Of a stretch of DNA of 64,000 bases, positions 55,807-64,000 are shown piece after piece; the stretch's first letter is position 1; each line of letters starts with the position of its first letter. Source of the stretch: Alkalicoccus luteus (GTDB taxonomy: Bacteria; Bacillota; Bacilli; Bacillales; Salisediminibacteriaceae); assembly GCA_052061695.1 (NCBI GenBank), contig JBPZEY010000014.1. One strand, 5' to 3'. A program made the translations under genes and the position numbers. Below the pieces are notes generated by a model. It was not told where the DNA came from. It saw only the letters and a list, made by a program, of their open reading frames with translations, and did no database searches.

Positions 55807-57735
55807 TGTCATATACCGGTGTTCCCGCAGCCGGTGCAGGCTTTCGATATCTTGCTTCAGCTTTTCTCCGTTGTTCGTCTCCCGCACTTTTTTCCGCACG
55901 AGCTCCTCATTCACGAGTCGCTTCACCGAGAGAACGTCGGTTTCCTTCGTCAGCACGTCTTCCTTTGAGTTGAAATGCTGGTGGGCGACGAGCTGCATGC
56001 CGTACGAATTGTACAAAAGCGTGTATCCTGCAATTCCCGTCGTCGACTGGTACGCCTTTGAGAAGCCGCCGTCGATTACGATCATCTTTCCCTCGGCTTT
56101 AATCGGGTCCTCCCCGTCGATTTCCTTCACCGGGGTGTGCCCATTGATGATGCGTCCCTGCTCCGGATCCAGCTCGAACTCCTCCAGCATGCGCCGGCAC
56201 ATGTTCTCATCCTCCCGCAATGAATAATATGGATTCTTCCGCTCCTTGTGTGTCGCCTTGTCCCTAATAAAGTAGCGCTCAAACGTCGTCATCTCCCGCT
56301 TGCCGAACAGCGATGAATTTTCACCCGTCCATAAATACCAGATCATATCCGTCGCGAAATCATCCGTCTCCTCCGGACGGGCAAACGAATCGCGTACGTA
56401 CCGCTCGAACACATCGAGCAGTTCACGCCCGGCGTATACCTTGCCTTCGATATCCATTTCTTTCATGCTGCCGTCTTCTTCCAGCGGAATGCAGCCGTGA
56501 ATCAGCAGGTTGCCGTTATATTTTAAATACAGACTGCCTTTTTTCATTAGAAAATTCATATGGCGCGTCAGTTTTTCGGAGTGCTGAACGGAGAACAGCA
56601 GCTTGTCAATTACCTGCTGCTCCTCATCCAAAAGCGCAGACGGATCGTCCGCGTCCACGGTGGCAAAGCAGCCGTTTTCGATCGGATAGGTTTTCCCGTG
56701 AATCGTCACTTCATTCTTACCGTAGTCGACACGCTCCAGCAGCAGCCGGTCCTCCATGTGCAGGCATGGACGCCGTTTGATGATGGGACTTTCGAGCTTG
56801 AACTGAATGATGGCGATCGCCTGGTGGATTTTCGTGATCTGCAGCTGCTCCTGCTCGCTCAGCTGATCGTCATCGGTCCGCTTCGGACGGAACGGCGGAT
56901 TATCCCCGTAGTGCTTTTCAGCAAGATTCAACAGCGGCCGCAGGTTAATACCGTAGGCGTCTTCAATGATGTCCAGGTTGTTGTAGCGTGCACATATGCG
57001 GATGATATTGGCAAGACACACTTTAGAACCGGCGTAGGCGCCAATCCAGAGCACATCATGGTTCCCCCACTGTATGTCTAGCGAATGGTAGTTAATGAGC
57101 GTGTCCATAATTTTATGGGGATCGGGCCCCCGGTCATAAATGTCACCGACGACGTGCAGATGGTCGACGACGAGCCGCTGCGTCGTATAGGCAAGGCCGA
57201 TAATCAGCTTGTCTGCCTGTCCGAAGGCAATTGTGCGCTCAAGTATCTTTTCGTAATACTCCTTTTTATCTTCGACCTCATCCTTTTTGTACAGCAGCTC
57301 TTCGACAATATAGACAAACTGCTGCGGCAGTGCTTTACGGATCTTGGACCGCGTATATTTTGAGGATGAACGTGAAATCAGCCGCAGCATGCGTGCGATC
57401 GTTTTCTCATACCACTCTCTGAGCTCCTCCTTGCTCGTGAAGGTGCTTTTGACAAGCTTTATCTTCTCCTCCGGGTAGTAGATGAGCGTCGCAAACTCGT
57501 TTATTTCCGCTTCGCTCAGCTCGCCTTTAAACACATCGGCTATCTTCATTTTGACATTGCCCGATCCGTTCCGCAGCACGTGCTGAAACGCCTGGTATTC
57601 ACCGTGAAGGTCGCTTACAAAATGCTCCGTTCCTTTCGGCAAATCCAAGATCGATTCCAGGTGAATAATCTCCGTCGCCACTTCCTCTTCACTATCATAT
57701 TTCTTTGCCAGCAGATCCAGATACTTTTCATCCAT
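55804..57735 (-). CDS. fbp: fructose-1,6-bisphosphatase, class III
   Basis: This 643-residue gluconeogenic phosphatase is of the Firmicute class III type. Metallophosphatase motifs are SDLHGEYQAFQHVL (about 41-54), GDIYDRGPDPHKIMD (about 196-210), WGNHDVLWIGAYAG (about 219-232) and INGHTPVKE (about 533-541). B. subtilis Fbp (YydE) has the same length class. I chose ATG 57735 (MDEKYLDLL), eight bases after AAAGGGGG; the ORF opens 32 codons earlier without support. It is convergent with the M15 peptidase. Confidence 0.95.
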   Translation of the reverse strand: MDEKYLDLLAKKYDSEEEVATEIIHLESILDLPKGTEHFVSDLHGEYQAFQHVLRNGSGNVKMKIADVFKGELSEAEINEFATLIYYPEEKIKLVKSTFTSKEELREWYEKTIARMLRLISRSSSKYTRSKIRKALPQQFVYIVEELLYKKDEVEDKKEYYEKILERTIAFGQADKLIIGLAYTTQRLVVDHLHVVGDIYDRGPDPHKIMDTLINYHSLDIQWGNHDVLWIGAYAGSKVCLANIIRICARYNNLDIIEDAYGINLRPLLNLAEKHYGDNPPFRPKRTDDDQLSEQEQLQITKIHQAIAIIQFKLESPIIKRRPCLHMEDRLLLERVDYGKNEVTIHGKTYPIENGCFATVDADDPSALLDEEQQVIDKLLFSVQHSEKLTRHMNFLMKKGSLYLKYNGNLLIHGCIPLEEDGSMKEMDIEGKVYAGRELLDVFERYVRDSFARPEETDDFATDMIWYLWTGENSSLFGKREMTTFERYFIRDKATHKERKNPYYSLREDENMCRRMLEEFELDPEQGRIINGHTPVKEIDGEDPIKAEGKMIVIDGGFSKAYQSTTGIAGYTLLYNSYGMQLVAHQHFNSKEDVLTKETDVLSVKRLVNEELVRKKVRETNNGEKLKQDIESLHRLREHRYMT

Positions 57736-57925
57736 CCAGAATACCCCCTTTGCCTGTGCAGGTCGTTCCCTGCAGCAGGCTTTTTCTTCGTGACATGCCG
57801 GTACTTCCCCTCCATGGTAAAGAGGTTTCAACTTACCTCCAGTTTATAGCAGTTACGCCGGTGGAACTAGTGGAAAAAGGAAAAATTTTCAGAATGGATT
57901 GCTGGTGCAGCTCCGACCGCCGCAA

Positions 57926-57943
57926 GTCTTGCTCGAGCAAGAC
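57926..57943. other. 18-bp perfect palindrome
   Basis: GTCTTGCTCGAGCAAGAC is a perfect palindrome followed by GTC.AAGACG, in a gene-free stretch upstream of fbp (57736-58108). It could be a repressor operator or a small cruciform. I see no promoter that makes the choice clear, and nothing else in this stretch. Confidence 0.4.
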
Positions 57944-58106
57944 GTCAAGACGCCTCGCTGCAGTACTTTCGCTAAGCATGCAGGCTGCCGGAGTTTCTTA
58001 ACCGTAATTGTCCGGTACATCACAGTGTTCATCGGCGCTTCAAGCCCTCTCGATCCTGACCTCCCTCTCTCTCTCTGCAAATCCTGCAGCAAGCCGACTA
58101 ACGAAT

Positions 58107-58156
58107 GAAAAAACCGCTCGTTCTCCAAAAAATGAAGAACGAGCGGTTTTTGTTTT
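58107..58156. terminator. strong bidirectional terminator
   Basis: AACCGCTCGTTCT pairs perfectly with AGAACGAGCGGTT, with A-run and T-run on both sides. It ends the minus-strand membrane-protein gene at 58218. Confidence 0.85.
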
Positions 58157-58217
58157 AGTCCTTGGCCGATACAAAATGAAGCATAAGCGGCCTCTTTACA
58201 GAGGGGAATGCATGTTT

Positions 58218-58673
58218 TTAAGAATGTTCGGTTGTGAGATGTACTCGCGGCTGCTTCAAGTGCCGGACCTGTTTTACGATACCTGCGTACAGCAGCCTTG
58301 CTCCAGCTGCGATAGCCGTTATCACAACCGCAAGCCCGAGCGTTGAAAACGTGATGCCAGTCAGGGAACTGCTGACTGTCGCCAGATAGCCTGCAAAAAA
58401 ACCAATTTGAAGAGCAGAAACAGCATATGGGAAAATGATTCTCCGGATTCTGCGCTGCACTCGTATCAGCTTCAGCCAATCAATGATCTGAACCGGTATG
58501 ATCCAAAGCACGACTGCGGCTGAAAATACTGCGAGAGACGTCCAGGAGCTGATCAGCACGTCATTGCCAAGGGCGAGAGACGCCAGCTGGACAATCATCG
58601 CCGTACCGCCTGTCACCAGCAGCAGCATAGCGGCTGTACGTATAAAGAAAAGAAGCATTTGCTTCGTCATCAC
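58218..58673 (-). CDS. four-helix membrane protein, unknown family
   Basis: This 151-residue protein has four hydrophobic segments (about 8-30, 42-65, 85-103 and 107-128), with a basic loop RVQRRIRRI between the second and third. The layout resembles DUF3021/DUF2975-type membrane proteins, but no clear motif decides. GTG 58673 follows AAAGGTG; the next codon ATG is an alternative start. No neighbour suggests a function. The 390 bp upstream to gatB hold no supported gene. Confidence 0.6.
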   Translation of the reverse strand: MMTKQMLLFFIRTAAMLLLVTGGTAMIVQLASLALGNDVLISSWTSLAVFSAAVVLWIIPVQIIDWLKLIRVQRRIRRIIFPYAVSALQIGFFAGYLATVSSSLTGITFSTLGLAVVITAIAAGARLLYAGIVKQVRHLKQPRVHLTTEHS

Positions 58674-59025
58674 TCGAAAAACACCTTTCGTTTGTCAGTT
58701 TTTTTCACGAATGCTTTCGAGTATAACGAAGAATCCTCCCATTTGACAACCCGCTTCAGGACCTCTGCCGCAGAGTCTAAGCGTCGCGTCATGATTGAAG
58801 CCGGCCTCAGACAAACATATCGCCTTATATCTTTAAAAGGTAACGCTTTCACTGCTTTCCTCACGTTTGTGAAGAGAGTCCGCCCGCTTTTTCGGACACA
58901 GCATGAACGTGGCGCGAGTCTGAATGGCGGCAAGCTTTTATCATGACCGGACACAATGCAACGCCATTGCCATGTCAGCATCTTCCGCCAACCGTTGTGA
59001 CGTCACGACAACTGTTCCAGCAGCG

Positions 59026-59062
59026 CAAATAAGCCGCCCGATCGCTTGATCAGACGGCTTCC
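59026..59062 (-). terminator. hairpin after gatB
   Basis: AAGCCG..GATC pairs with GATC..CGGCTT (two mismatches) just past the gatB stop codon. The T-run is weak. Confidence 0.5.
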
Positions 59063-59064
59063 TT

Positions 59065-60498
59065 TTATCGTTTGTCGATTTCTTCTTTTAAGAGCTCGTT
59101 TACCAGCTGCGGGTTGGCTTTGCCTTTTGAGGCTTTCATCACTTGTCCGACGAGAAACCCGATGGCTTTGCCTTTACCATTTTTGTAATCCTCGACAGAT
59201 TGCTCATTTTGGTCCAGTGCTTCATTGACCATGCCGCGTACGGCACCTTCGTCGCTGATTTGCACCAATCCTTTTTCTTCAACGATCGCTTCAGCATCTC
59301 CGCCGTTTTCAATTAGTTCCTTGAATACTTTCTTTGCAATCTTGGAAGAAATCGTCCCTTTCTCGATCAGGGCAATCATGTCCACGAGTGCTTTCGGCGT
59401 GAGCGGCACGTCCTGAATGTCCTTGTCATGCTGATTTAAATAAGCATTCACTTCGCCCATCAGCCAGTTGGACAACGGCTTCGCCGGTCCGCCTAGAGCC
59501 AGTCCCTGCTCAAAAAAGTCGCTCATTGCCTTTTGCTGCGTCAACACGCCGGCATCATAAGCAGGCAGATCATACTTCTTCATGTAGCGGTCTTTTCGTG
59601 CATCCGGTAGCTCCGGGATTGTCGCTTCCACTCGCTCTTTCCAGTCCTTATCAATATACAAATTAACGAGATCCGGATCCGGGAAGTAGCGGTAGTCGTC
59701 CGAGCCTTCCTTCACGCGCATCAGGATCGTTTTCTTCGCCTGTTCATCCCAGCGGCGTGTCTCCTGTAAAATCTCTCCACCGTTCTCTACCTCTTCCCGC
59801 TGACGCGTCTCTTCGAATTCGAGACCCTTTTGAACATGGGTAAAGGAATTCAAGTTTTTCAGCTCTGCTTTCGTGCCGAACTTTTCCTGGCCGATTGGGC
59901 GAATGGAAATGTTCGCATCGCAGCGGAGAGAGCCCTCCTCCATTTTGCAGTCGGAGACTTCCGTATACTGCATAATGGCTTTCAGCTTCTCCAAATACGC
60001 ATAGGCTTCTTCCGGAGTGCGGATATCCGGCTCCGATACTATTTCCACGAGTGGGGTGCCTACGCGGTTATAGTCGACAAGCGAGTGTCCTTCTCCATCC
60101 AGATGCGTCAGTTTGCCCGCATCTTCTTCCAAGTGAAGGCGCGTAATGCCAATTCGCTTTTTCTCCCCGTTTACCTCAATATCAATCCAGCCGTTCTCTC
60201 CGATTGGTTCATCAAACTGAGAAATCTGATACGCTTTCGGGTTGTCCGGATAAAAATAGTTTTTCCGGTCAAATTTGGTCCGCTCTGCGATCTCGCAGTT
60301 CAGTGCCATTGATGCCTTCATCGCAAAGTCGACCGCCTGCCTGTTCAATACAGGGAGCACGCCCGGGTGACCGAGGCAGATCGGGCACGTGTGGGTATTT
60401 GCAGGTGCACCGAATTCAGTGGAACAGCTGCAAAATATTTTGGAATTCGTTTTCAGCTCAACGTGTACTTCGAGGCCGATTATCGTTTCATAGCTCAT
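59065..60498 (-). CDS. gatB: Asp-tRNA(Asn)/Glu-tRNA(Gln) amidotransferase subunit B
   Basis: This 477-residue tRNA-binding and kinase subunit of GatCAB activates misacylated Glu-tRNA(Gln) or Asp-tRNA(Asn). It begins MSYETIIGLEVHVEL and has FCSCSTEFGAPANTHTCPIC (about 22-41), the Cys-rich zinc site, and a GatB/YqeY tail (about 330-477). It overlaps gatA by 4 bp (ATGA). Typical length. Confidence 0.97.
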   Translation of the reverse strand: MSYETIIGLEVHVELKTNSKIFCSCSTEFGAPANTHTCPICLGHPGVLPVLNRQAVDFAMKASMALNCEIAERTKFDRKNYFYPDNPKAYQISQFDEPIGENGWIDIEVNGEKKRIGITRLHLEEDAGKLTHLDGEGHSLVDYNRVGTPLVEIVSEPDIRTPEEAYAYLEKLKAIMQYTEVSDCKMEEGSLRCDANISIRPIGQEKFGTKAELKNLNSFTHVQKGLEFEETRQREEVENGGEILQETRRWDEQAKKTILMRVKEGSDDYRYFPDPDLVNLYIDKDWKERVEATIPELPDARKDRYMKKYDLPAYDAGVLTQQKAMSDFFEQGLALGGPAKPLSNWLMGEVNAYLNQHDKDIQDVPLTPKALVDMIALIEKGTISSKIAKKVFKELIENGGDAEAIVEEKGLVQISDEGAVRGMVNEALDQNEQSVEDYKNGKGKAIGFLVGQVMKASKGKANPQLVNELLKEEIDKR

Positions 60499-61970
60499 GC
60501 CTGCGCCCCTCCTTTAAACTGCGGCTTGGCGTTGTGGGACGCCGCTTTCTCATATGCATGGGCAACCTTGTAAACCGTTGCTTCATCAAAATGACGGCCG
60601 ATGATCTGCAATCCGACCGGCATGTCATCTGACAAGCCGCACGGAATGCTGATTGCCGGTACACCCGCGAGGTTCATTGGAATCGTCAAAATATCGTTTG
60701 CATACATCGTCATTGGATCATCTACAGCTTCTCCAATTTTAAATGCTGTTGTCGGAGAGGTCGGCCCAATCACGACATCATACTGAAGGAACAGGTCTTC
60801 AAAATCTTCTTTTATCAGCGTACGGACACGCTGTGCTTTTTTGTAGTAAGCGTCGTAGTAACCGGAGCTCAGGGCGAATGTTCCGAGCATGATTCTGCGC
60901 TTAACCTCATCCCCGAATCCTTCACTGCGGGACTTTTTGTACGTATCGAGAAGGTTGTCTTCTGTCTGGCGAACGCCGTACCGAATACCGTCGAAGCGTG
61001 CCAGGTTTGCGGATGCTTCAGAGGATGCCAGCACATAATAGGCTGCCAGTGCATACTTCGAGTGCGGCAGAGACACTTCCTCGTAGTCGGCTCCCAGCTC
61101 CTTTAACAGCCGCAGCGCTTCTTCCACTTTTTCACGGACGCCTTGGTCTACTCCTTCACCGAGATACTCTTTCGGCACCGCGATTTTCATTCCTTTTATA
61201 TCCCCGGTAAAGCCTGCTAGATAATCCGGGACGTCCATATCGGCGCTTGTTGAATCCCGTTCATCAAATCCTGCAATATGCTGCATGACAAGCGCATTAT
61301 CCTCAACGGAACGTGTGATAGGACCAATTTGATCCAGGGATGAGGCGAATGCGACAAGACCGAAGCGGGACACCCGCCCATACGTCGGCTTCATGCCGAC
61401 GACGCCGCAGTAGGCTGCGGGCTCCCGAATAGAACCGCCCGTATCTGAGCCGAGTGAAAACGGCACTTCTCCTGCCGCTACTGCAGCTGCAGAGCCTCCG
61501 CTCGATCCGCCTGGAACGTGATCCAGGTTCCATGGATTTCGGCAGAGCTTGTAGCCGGAGTTCTCATTTGAGGATCCCATCGCAAATTCGTCCATATTCA
61601 GTTTGCCGATCGTAACGGTTCCAGCATCGCGCAGTTTTTCGACGACGGTAGCGTCGTGAACCGGTTCAAAGTTTTCCAAAATACGGCTTGCACAAGTCGT
61701 CACAAGTCCTTTGGTTACGATGTTGTCCTTCACCCCGACCGGCAGGCCGAATAGGGCGTCCTCTGCAGAAATACTGTTTTGCTGAAGCTGCCGATCCAGC
61801 TCCTGTGCCCGTTCAATGGCGCGATCTTTATCGAGACGCAAAAAAGCGCCGACTTGGTCATCGACTTCTTCGATTCGGGAAAACGACAGATTCACGAGTG
61901 CTTCAACGGACGTCTCCCCGTTATGTAGCTGCTGCTGCAGTTCCTTTAGTGAGTAATCAAATGCTTCCAT
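60495..61970 (-). CDS. gatA: GatCAB amidotransferase subunit A
   Basis: This 491-residue amidase-signature subunit releases ammonia from Gln. It contains GLPVGVKDNIVTKG (about 74-87) with the catalytic Lys, GGSSGGSAAAVAAGE (about 154-168) and GSDTGGSIREPAAYCG (about 173-188) with the Ser-cisSer pair. It starts 18 bp after gatC and is coupled to gatB. Confidence 0.97.
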   Translation of the reverse strand: MEAFDYSLKELQQQLHNGETSVEALVNLSFSRIEEVDDQVGAFLRLDKDRAIERAQELDRQLQQNSISAEDALFGLPVGVKDNIVTKGLVTTCASRILENFEPVHDATVVEKLRDAGTVTIGKLNMDEFAMGSSNENSGYKLCRNPWNLDHVPGGSSGGSAAAVAAGEVPFSLGSDTGGSIREPAAYCGVVGMKPTYGRVSRFGLVAFASSLDQIGPITRSVEDNALVMQHIAGFDERDSTSADMDVPDYLAGFTGDIKGMKIAVPKEYLGEGVDQGVREKVEEALRLLKELGADYEEVSLPHSKYALAAYYVLASSEASANLARFDGIRYGVRQTEDNLLDTYKKSRSEGFGDEVKRRIMLGTFALSSGYYDAYYKKAQRVRTLIKEDFEDLFLQYDVVIGPTSPTTAFKIGEAVDDPMTMYANDILTIPMNLAGVPAISIPCGLSDDMPVGLQIIGRHFDEATVYKVAHAYEKAASHNAKPQFKGGAQA

Positions 61971-61987
61971 TCAGCTGGTCCACCTCT

Positions 61988-62278
61988 CTATTCCAGAATT
62001 GACGGTACGCGGATCTGGCCATCCTGCTGATCCGGCGCGTTTTTCAGTGCTTCTTCCCTTGGTAGGGATGGTTTTACTTTGTCATCGCGAAGCACGTTTC
62101 GGACATCCAGAACGTGAGATGTCGGCGCTACGTTTTCAGTATCCAACTCATTCAGCTGCTGGGCAGCATCAACGATTTTATCCAGCTGCTCACCGAAATG
62201 ACGAATTTCTTCGTCCTTCAGCTCGAGTCTCGCAAGCTCTGCGACGTGGCGGATTTGCTCTTCTGTAATTCGCTCCAT
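61988..62278 (-). CDS. gatC: GatCAB amidotransferase subunit C
   Basis: This 96-residue scaffold subunit begins MERITEEQIRHVAELARLEL and ends in the typical QIRVPSILE. ATG 62278 follows GAGAGGAGG; the ORF opens 32 codons upstream without support. First gene of the gatCAB operon. Confidence 0.96.
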   Translation of the reverse strand: MERITEEQIRHVAELARLELKDEEIRHFGEQLDKIVDAAQQLNELDTENVAPTSHVLDVRNVLRDDKVKPSLPREEALKNAPDQQDGQIRVPSILE

Positions 62279-62416
62279 GTTGCTTCCTCCTCTCCAAACT
62301 CTACAATAGTATGATGATATCAAAGAAGCGCCCCCCAGGCAATCGTAAGCGGTCACAGCTGGTGTAAAATGCAAACACCTCCGTTTAAGCAGCCTGGCCA
62401 GGTAAATCTACTGCAA

Positions 62417-62450
62417 AAAGGGAGCACCAGTTCATCCTGGTGCTCCCCGA
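62417..62450 (-). terminator. terminator of camS
   Basis: GGAGCACCAG (62421-62430), TTCAT and CTGGTGCTCC form a perfect stem, with TTTTT on the minus strand. Confidence 0.85.
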
Positions 62451-62464
62451 TTATGAGTGCTTCA

Positions 62465-63745
62465 TTAGCGGTAGACATGCATAAACGGATCTTCGTCCGG
62501 ATACTGAATCACGACTGCTTCTCTGCCTTCAACAGAATCAATATAAATATAGATCGGTGCCTGCATTTGGAACGCCTGGCCGACACGGCTGCTGATAAAC
62601 TGCGTCAGCGCGATAATCTCTGCTTTTCCGTGAGACTGCAGATTGATCTCGACTTTAAATTCATCAAGTGACTGATCCTTGTAGCGGCCCTTGCCTACGA
62701 TGCCAAGCGGCATATCGAAAAAGTCTTCCAGCTCGTCACGGAAGGATAAAAAGTTTTCGGACAGCTGCGGCTGCTGCTCGCGTGCTTCACTTGACGGGAA
62801 CACGAGATTCGTCTCGCTGATTGCTTCCCATCCGCCGATCTCTGTTTCGCCTTCACCGACGGTCGCCATCTGTCTGAATTCACCAGGTACGATGGAGCCT
62901 CGCGGTTCCTCACGGAAAACGGCAAACGTAATCGGCACGTCGGCAAGCTCCTCCTGGTTCCGGAGCCGTGTCAGCATTTCCTGCGCCTGCTCTTCCGCAT
63001 AATCAAGCGCAAATTCTTCATCGACCGGCTCTTCGTGGTTAAATATACCGCCCTCATCGTTCTCTGTGCGGAAGTAGTAGACCGAGCGAACGGAGATGCC
63101 GATCACCATGCCGCCTAGCCGGACCCCTTCTTCTTCACTGCCGACATAATAATTCTGCTCTTTGATATTGGAAAGCACGAGCGGATTGCTGCGCATACGC
63201 TCTTCCATCACTTCCCAATCCTCCAGATCGTCGGCATTCTCCACGTCGCCTTCATCGCCGAGCGGCGGGTTCAGACCGGCCATTTCATCGATTTCAACGG
63301 CTTCATCTGAGGCTTCTTCGTCTTCGACATCTGTATCATTCTCTCCGTCTTCATCTGTCTGCTCCGGCTCAAAGCGGCGAAGCCAGCTGTTGATCAAGTC
63401 ACTGGGAAGATGCGTTCCTTCTTGAAAAAAGTAGTTCTCCTGATCGTATATTCCACTCGCTATTTCCATCAGTCCAAGCTCAAAGTGCTCAATATCGACA
63501 CGGTTGTTCATCGCATCTGCTACGCTGCCGCGAGCTTCACTGCGCTGATATGTACCGTCTTCAAGAACATTGCGGTAATAGCTGTCCGGTGAATCAATCG
63601 TAGGGGTAATGACATATTCCTGTTCTTCTTCCTCTTCTGTCTCCTCTACGACGATGACCTCCTCCTCCGTCTGGTCAAGGGAAGGCATACATCCGGCAAG
63701 CAGAAAAAGAGAGGCCGAACCGGTTAAAAGCAGCTTTTTCTTCAT
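62465..63745 (-). CDS. camS: CamS-family lipoprotein (YerH-like)
   Basis: This 426-residue acidic lipoprotein has a signal peptide with lipobox LLAGC (about 15-19), followed by a Glu-rich linker and the CamS domain. In Enterococcus and Staphylococcus the CamS precursor releases a sex-pheromone peptide from its signal peptide. Its place between ligA and gatC matches B. subtilis yerH. The native role of the protein is not established. Confidence 0.88.
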   Translation of the reverse strand: MKKKLLLTGSASLFLLAGCMPSLDQTEEEVIVVEETEEEEEQEYVITPTIDSPDSYYRNVLEDGTYQRSEARGSVADAMNNRVDIEHFELGLMEIASGIYDQENYFFQEGTHLPSDLINSWLRRFEPEQTDEDGENDTDVEDEEASDEAVEIDEMAGLNPPLGDEGDVENADDLEDWEVMEERMRSNPLVLSNIKEQNYYVGSEEEGVRLGGMVIGISVRSVYYFRTENDEGGIFNHEEPVDEEFALDYAEEQAQEMLTRLRNQEELADVPITFAVFREEPRGSIVPGEFRQMATVGEGETEIGGWEAISETNLVFPSSEAREQQPQLSENFLSFRDELEDFFDMPLGIVGKGRYKDQSLDEFKVEINLQSHGKAEIIALTQFISSRVGQAFQMQAPIYIYIDSVEGREAVVIQYPDEDPFMHVYR

Positions 63746-63884
63746 GTTTACTGTTCCACTCCTTGAAGCTCAAAGTTTCCTCTACGCATTTTCTCACAAA
63801 GCCGCCCGCTTCGCCAGCCTGCATCGGCTTCTCCGGTGAAAAGAGGGCTTCCGGCTCATAAAGGCGGCAGCTTGCTTCATACGG

Positions 63885-64000
63885 TCAGCTTCGGCCCAGC
63901 GCCTCTGTAAACGCAGATTCATCCAGCACCTGAATGCCGAGCTCTTCGGCCTTGGTGAGCTTTGAACCGGCTTTCTCACCTGCTACGAGAATATCTGTTT
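63885..64000 (-). CDS. ligA: NAD-dependent DNA ligase LigA, C-terminal end (partial)
   Basis: The minus strand encodes the end of a BRCT domain: DILVAGEKAGSKLTKAEELG, then VLDESAFTEAL and a TGA stop at 63885. The remainder lies beyond the window. ligA upstream of yerH/camS is the B. subtilis gene order. Confidence 0.85.
   Translation of the reverse strand, partial: TDILVAGEKAGSKLTKAEELGIQVLDESAFTEALGRS

Noticed and set aside
57889..58479. 196-codon ORF on the minus strand
   Set aside because: It overlaps the terminator at 58107-58156 and the membrane-protein gene, and its translation looks non-native.
58670..58981. 103-codon ORF on the minus strand between gatB and the membrane protein
   Set aside because: No ribosome binding site, odd composition, and it overlaps the start of the better-supported gene at 58673.
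1..64000. CRISPR arrays, tRNA/rRNA genes, IS elements, prophage or conjugative genes
   Set aside because: I looked for direct repeats with regular unique spacers, tRNA ends, transposase-like ORFs and phage proteins and saw none.

Overview
The window looks like chromosome from a Firmicute of the family Bacillaceae, probably a moderately halophilic and/or alkaliphilic one. The evidence is Bacillus-type ribosome binding sites (AAGGAGG), sigma-A, sigma-B and sigma-D promoter shapes, many Bacillus-specific families (YfiB/YfiC, HemAT, CamS/YerH, DgkB/YerQ, class III FBPase, YflT, DUF5665/DUF948) and strongly acidic exported proteins (40435-41265, 62465-63745). The genus is inference. I saw no tRNA, rRNA, CRISPR array, IS element or prophage.

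Layout. 0.4-5 kb: a heterodimeric ABC exporter and a DoxX-like membrane protein. 5.2-6.9 kb: an alpha-glucosidase with a cre/LacI-type dyad in its leader. 7.2-13.3 kb: a multi-PAS diguanylate cyclase, acetyltransferase, DUF1499 protein, the oxygen sensor HemAT and small proteins. 13.5-16.9 kb: a c-di-GMP-I riboswitch ahead of a FapA/DUF342 gene interrupted by an in-frame stop, then a PlcR-like regulator divergent from a 37-codon secreted-peptide gene (a candidate quorum-sensing pair). 17-20.8 kb: azoreductase, a triple NlpC/P60 protein with two dead domains, Zur-controlled S14, and a transglutaminase-like protein. 20.8-27 kb: an operon for amino-sugar (MurNAc) salvage: MurK-like kinase, MurQ etherase, ABC binding protein and two permeases, and a MurR/RpiR regulator.

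27.4-36.2 kb: small and cupin proteins; an OFA transporter - DUF2294 - FdhF/YdeP oxidoreductase cluster with two internal terminator-like hairpins; a 750-bp gap holding degenerate 21-bp repeats; a luciferase-like oxidoreductase; and a sigma-B stress protein. 36.2-42.7 kb: an exporter, a small kinase, a chemoreceptor with a sigma-D promoter, OsmC, an acidic SurA_N-like lipoprotein, a VOC protein and two small proteins. 42.7-45.8 kb: an AT-rich accessory patch with a PD-(D/E)XK nuclease and an orphan gene, bordered by copies of a structured repeat. 45.8-64 kb: housekeeping genes (dus, rlmCD, SEC-C protein, nupC-deoC plus deoR, DUF5665/DUF948, dgkB, a peptidoglycan peptidase, class III fbp, gatCAB, camS and the 3' end of ligA).

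Functional themes. c-di-GMP signalling links the diguanylate cyclase to the riboswitch. Sigma-B-type promoters recur at four loci (27.3, 36.1, 40.2, 52.65 kb), and sigma-D-type promoters stand before both chemoreceptors. Cell-wall recycling (murK-murQ-ABC-murR) sits in the same window as several envelope proteins. The most novel-looking elements are the PlcR-like/peptide pair at 15.7-16.9 kb with its twin operators, the interrupted riboswitch-controlled FapA gene, the structured dispersed repeat and the 21-bp repeat field.
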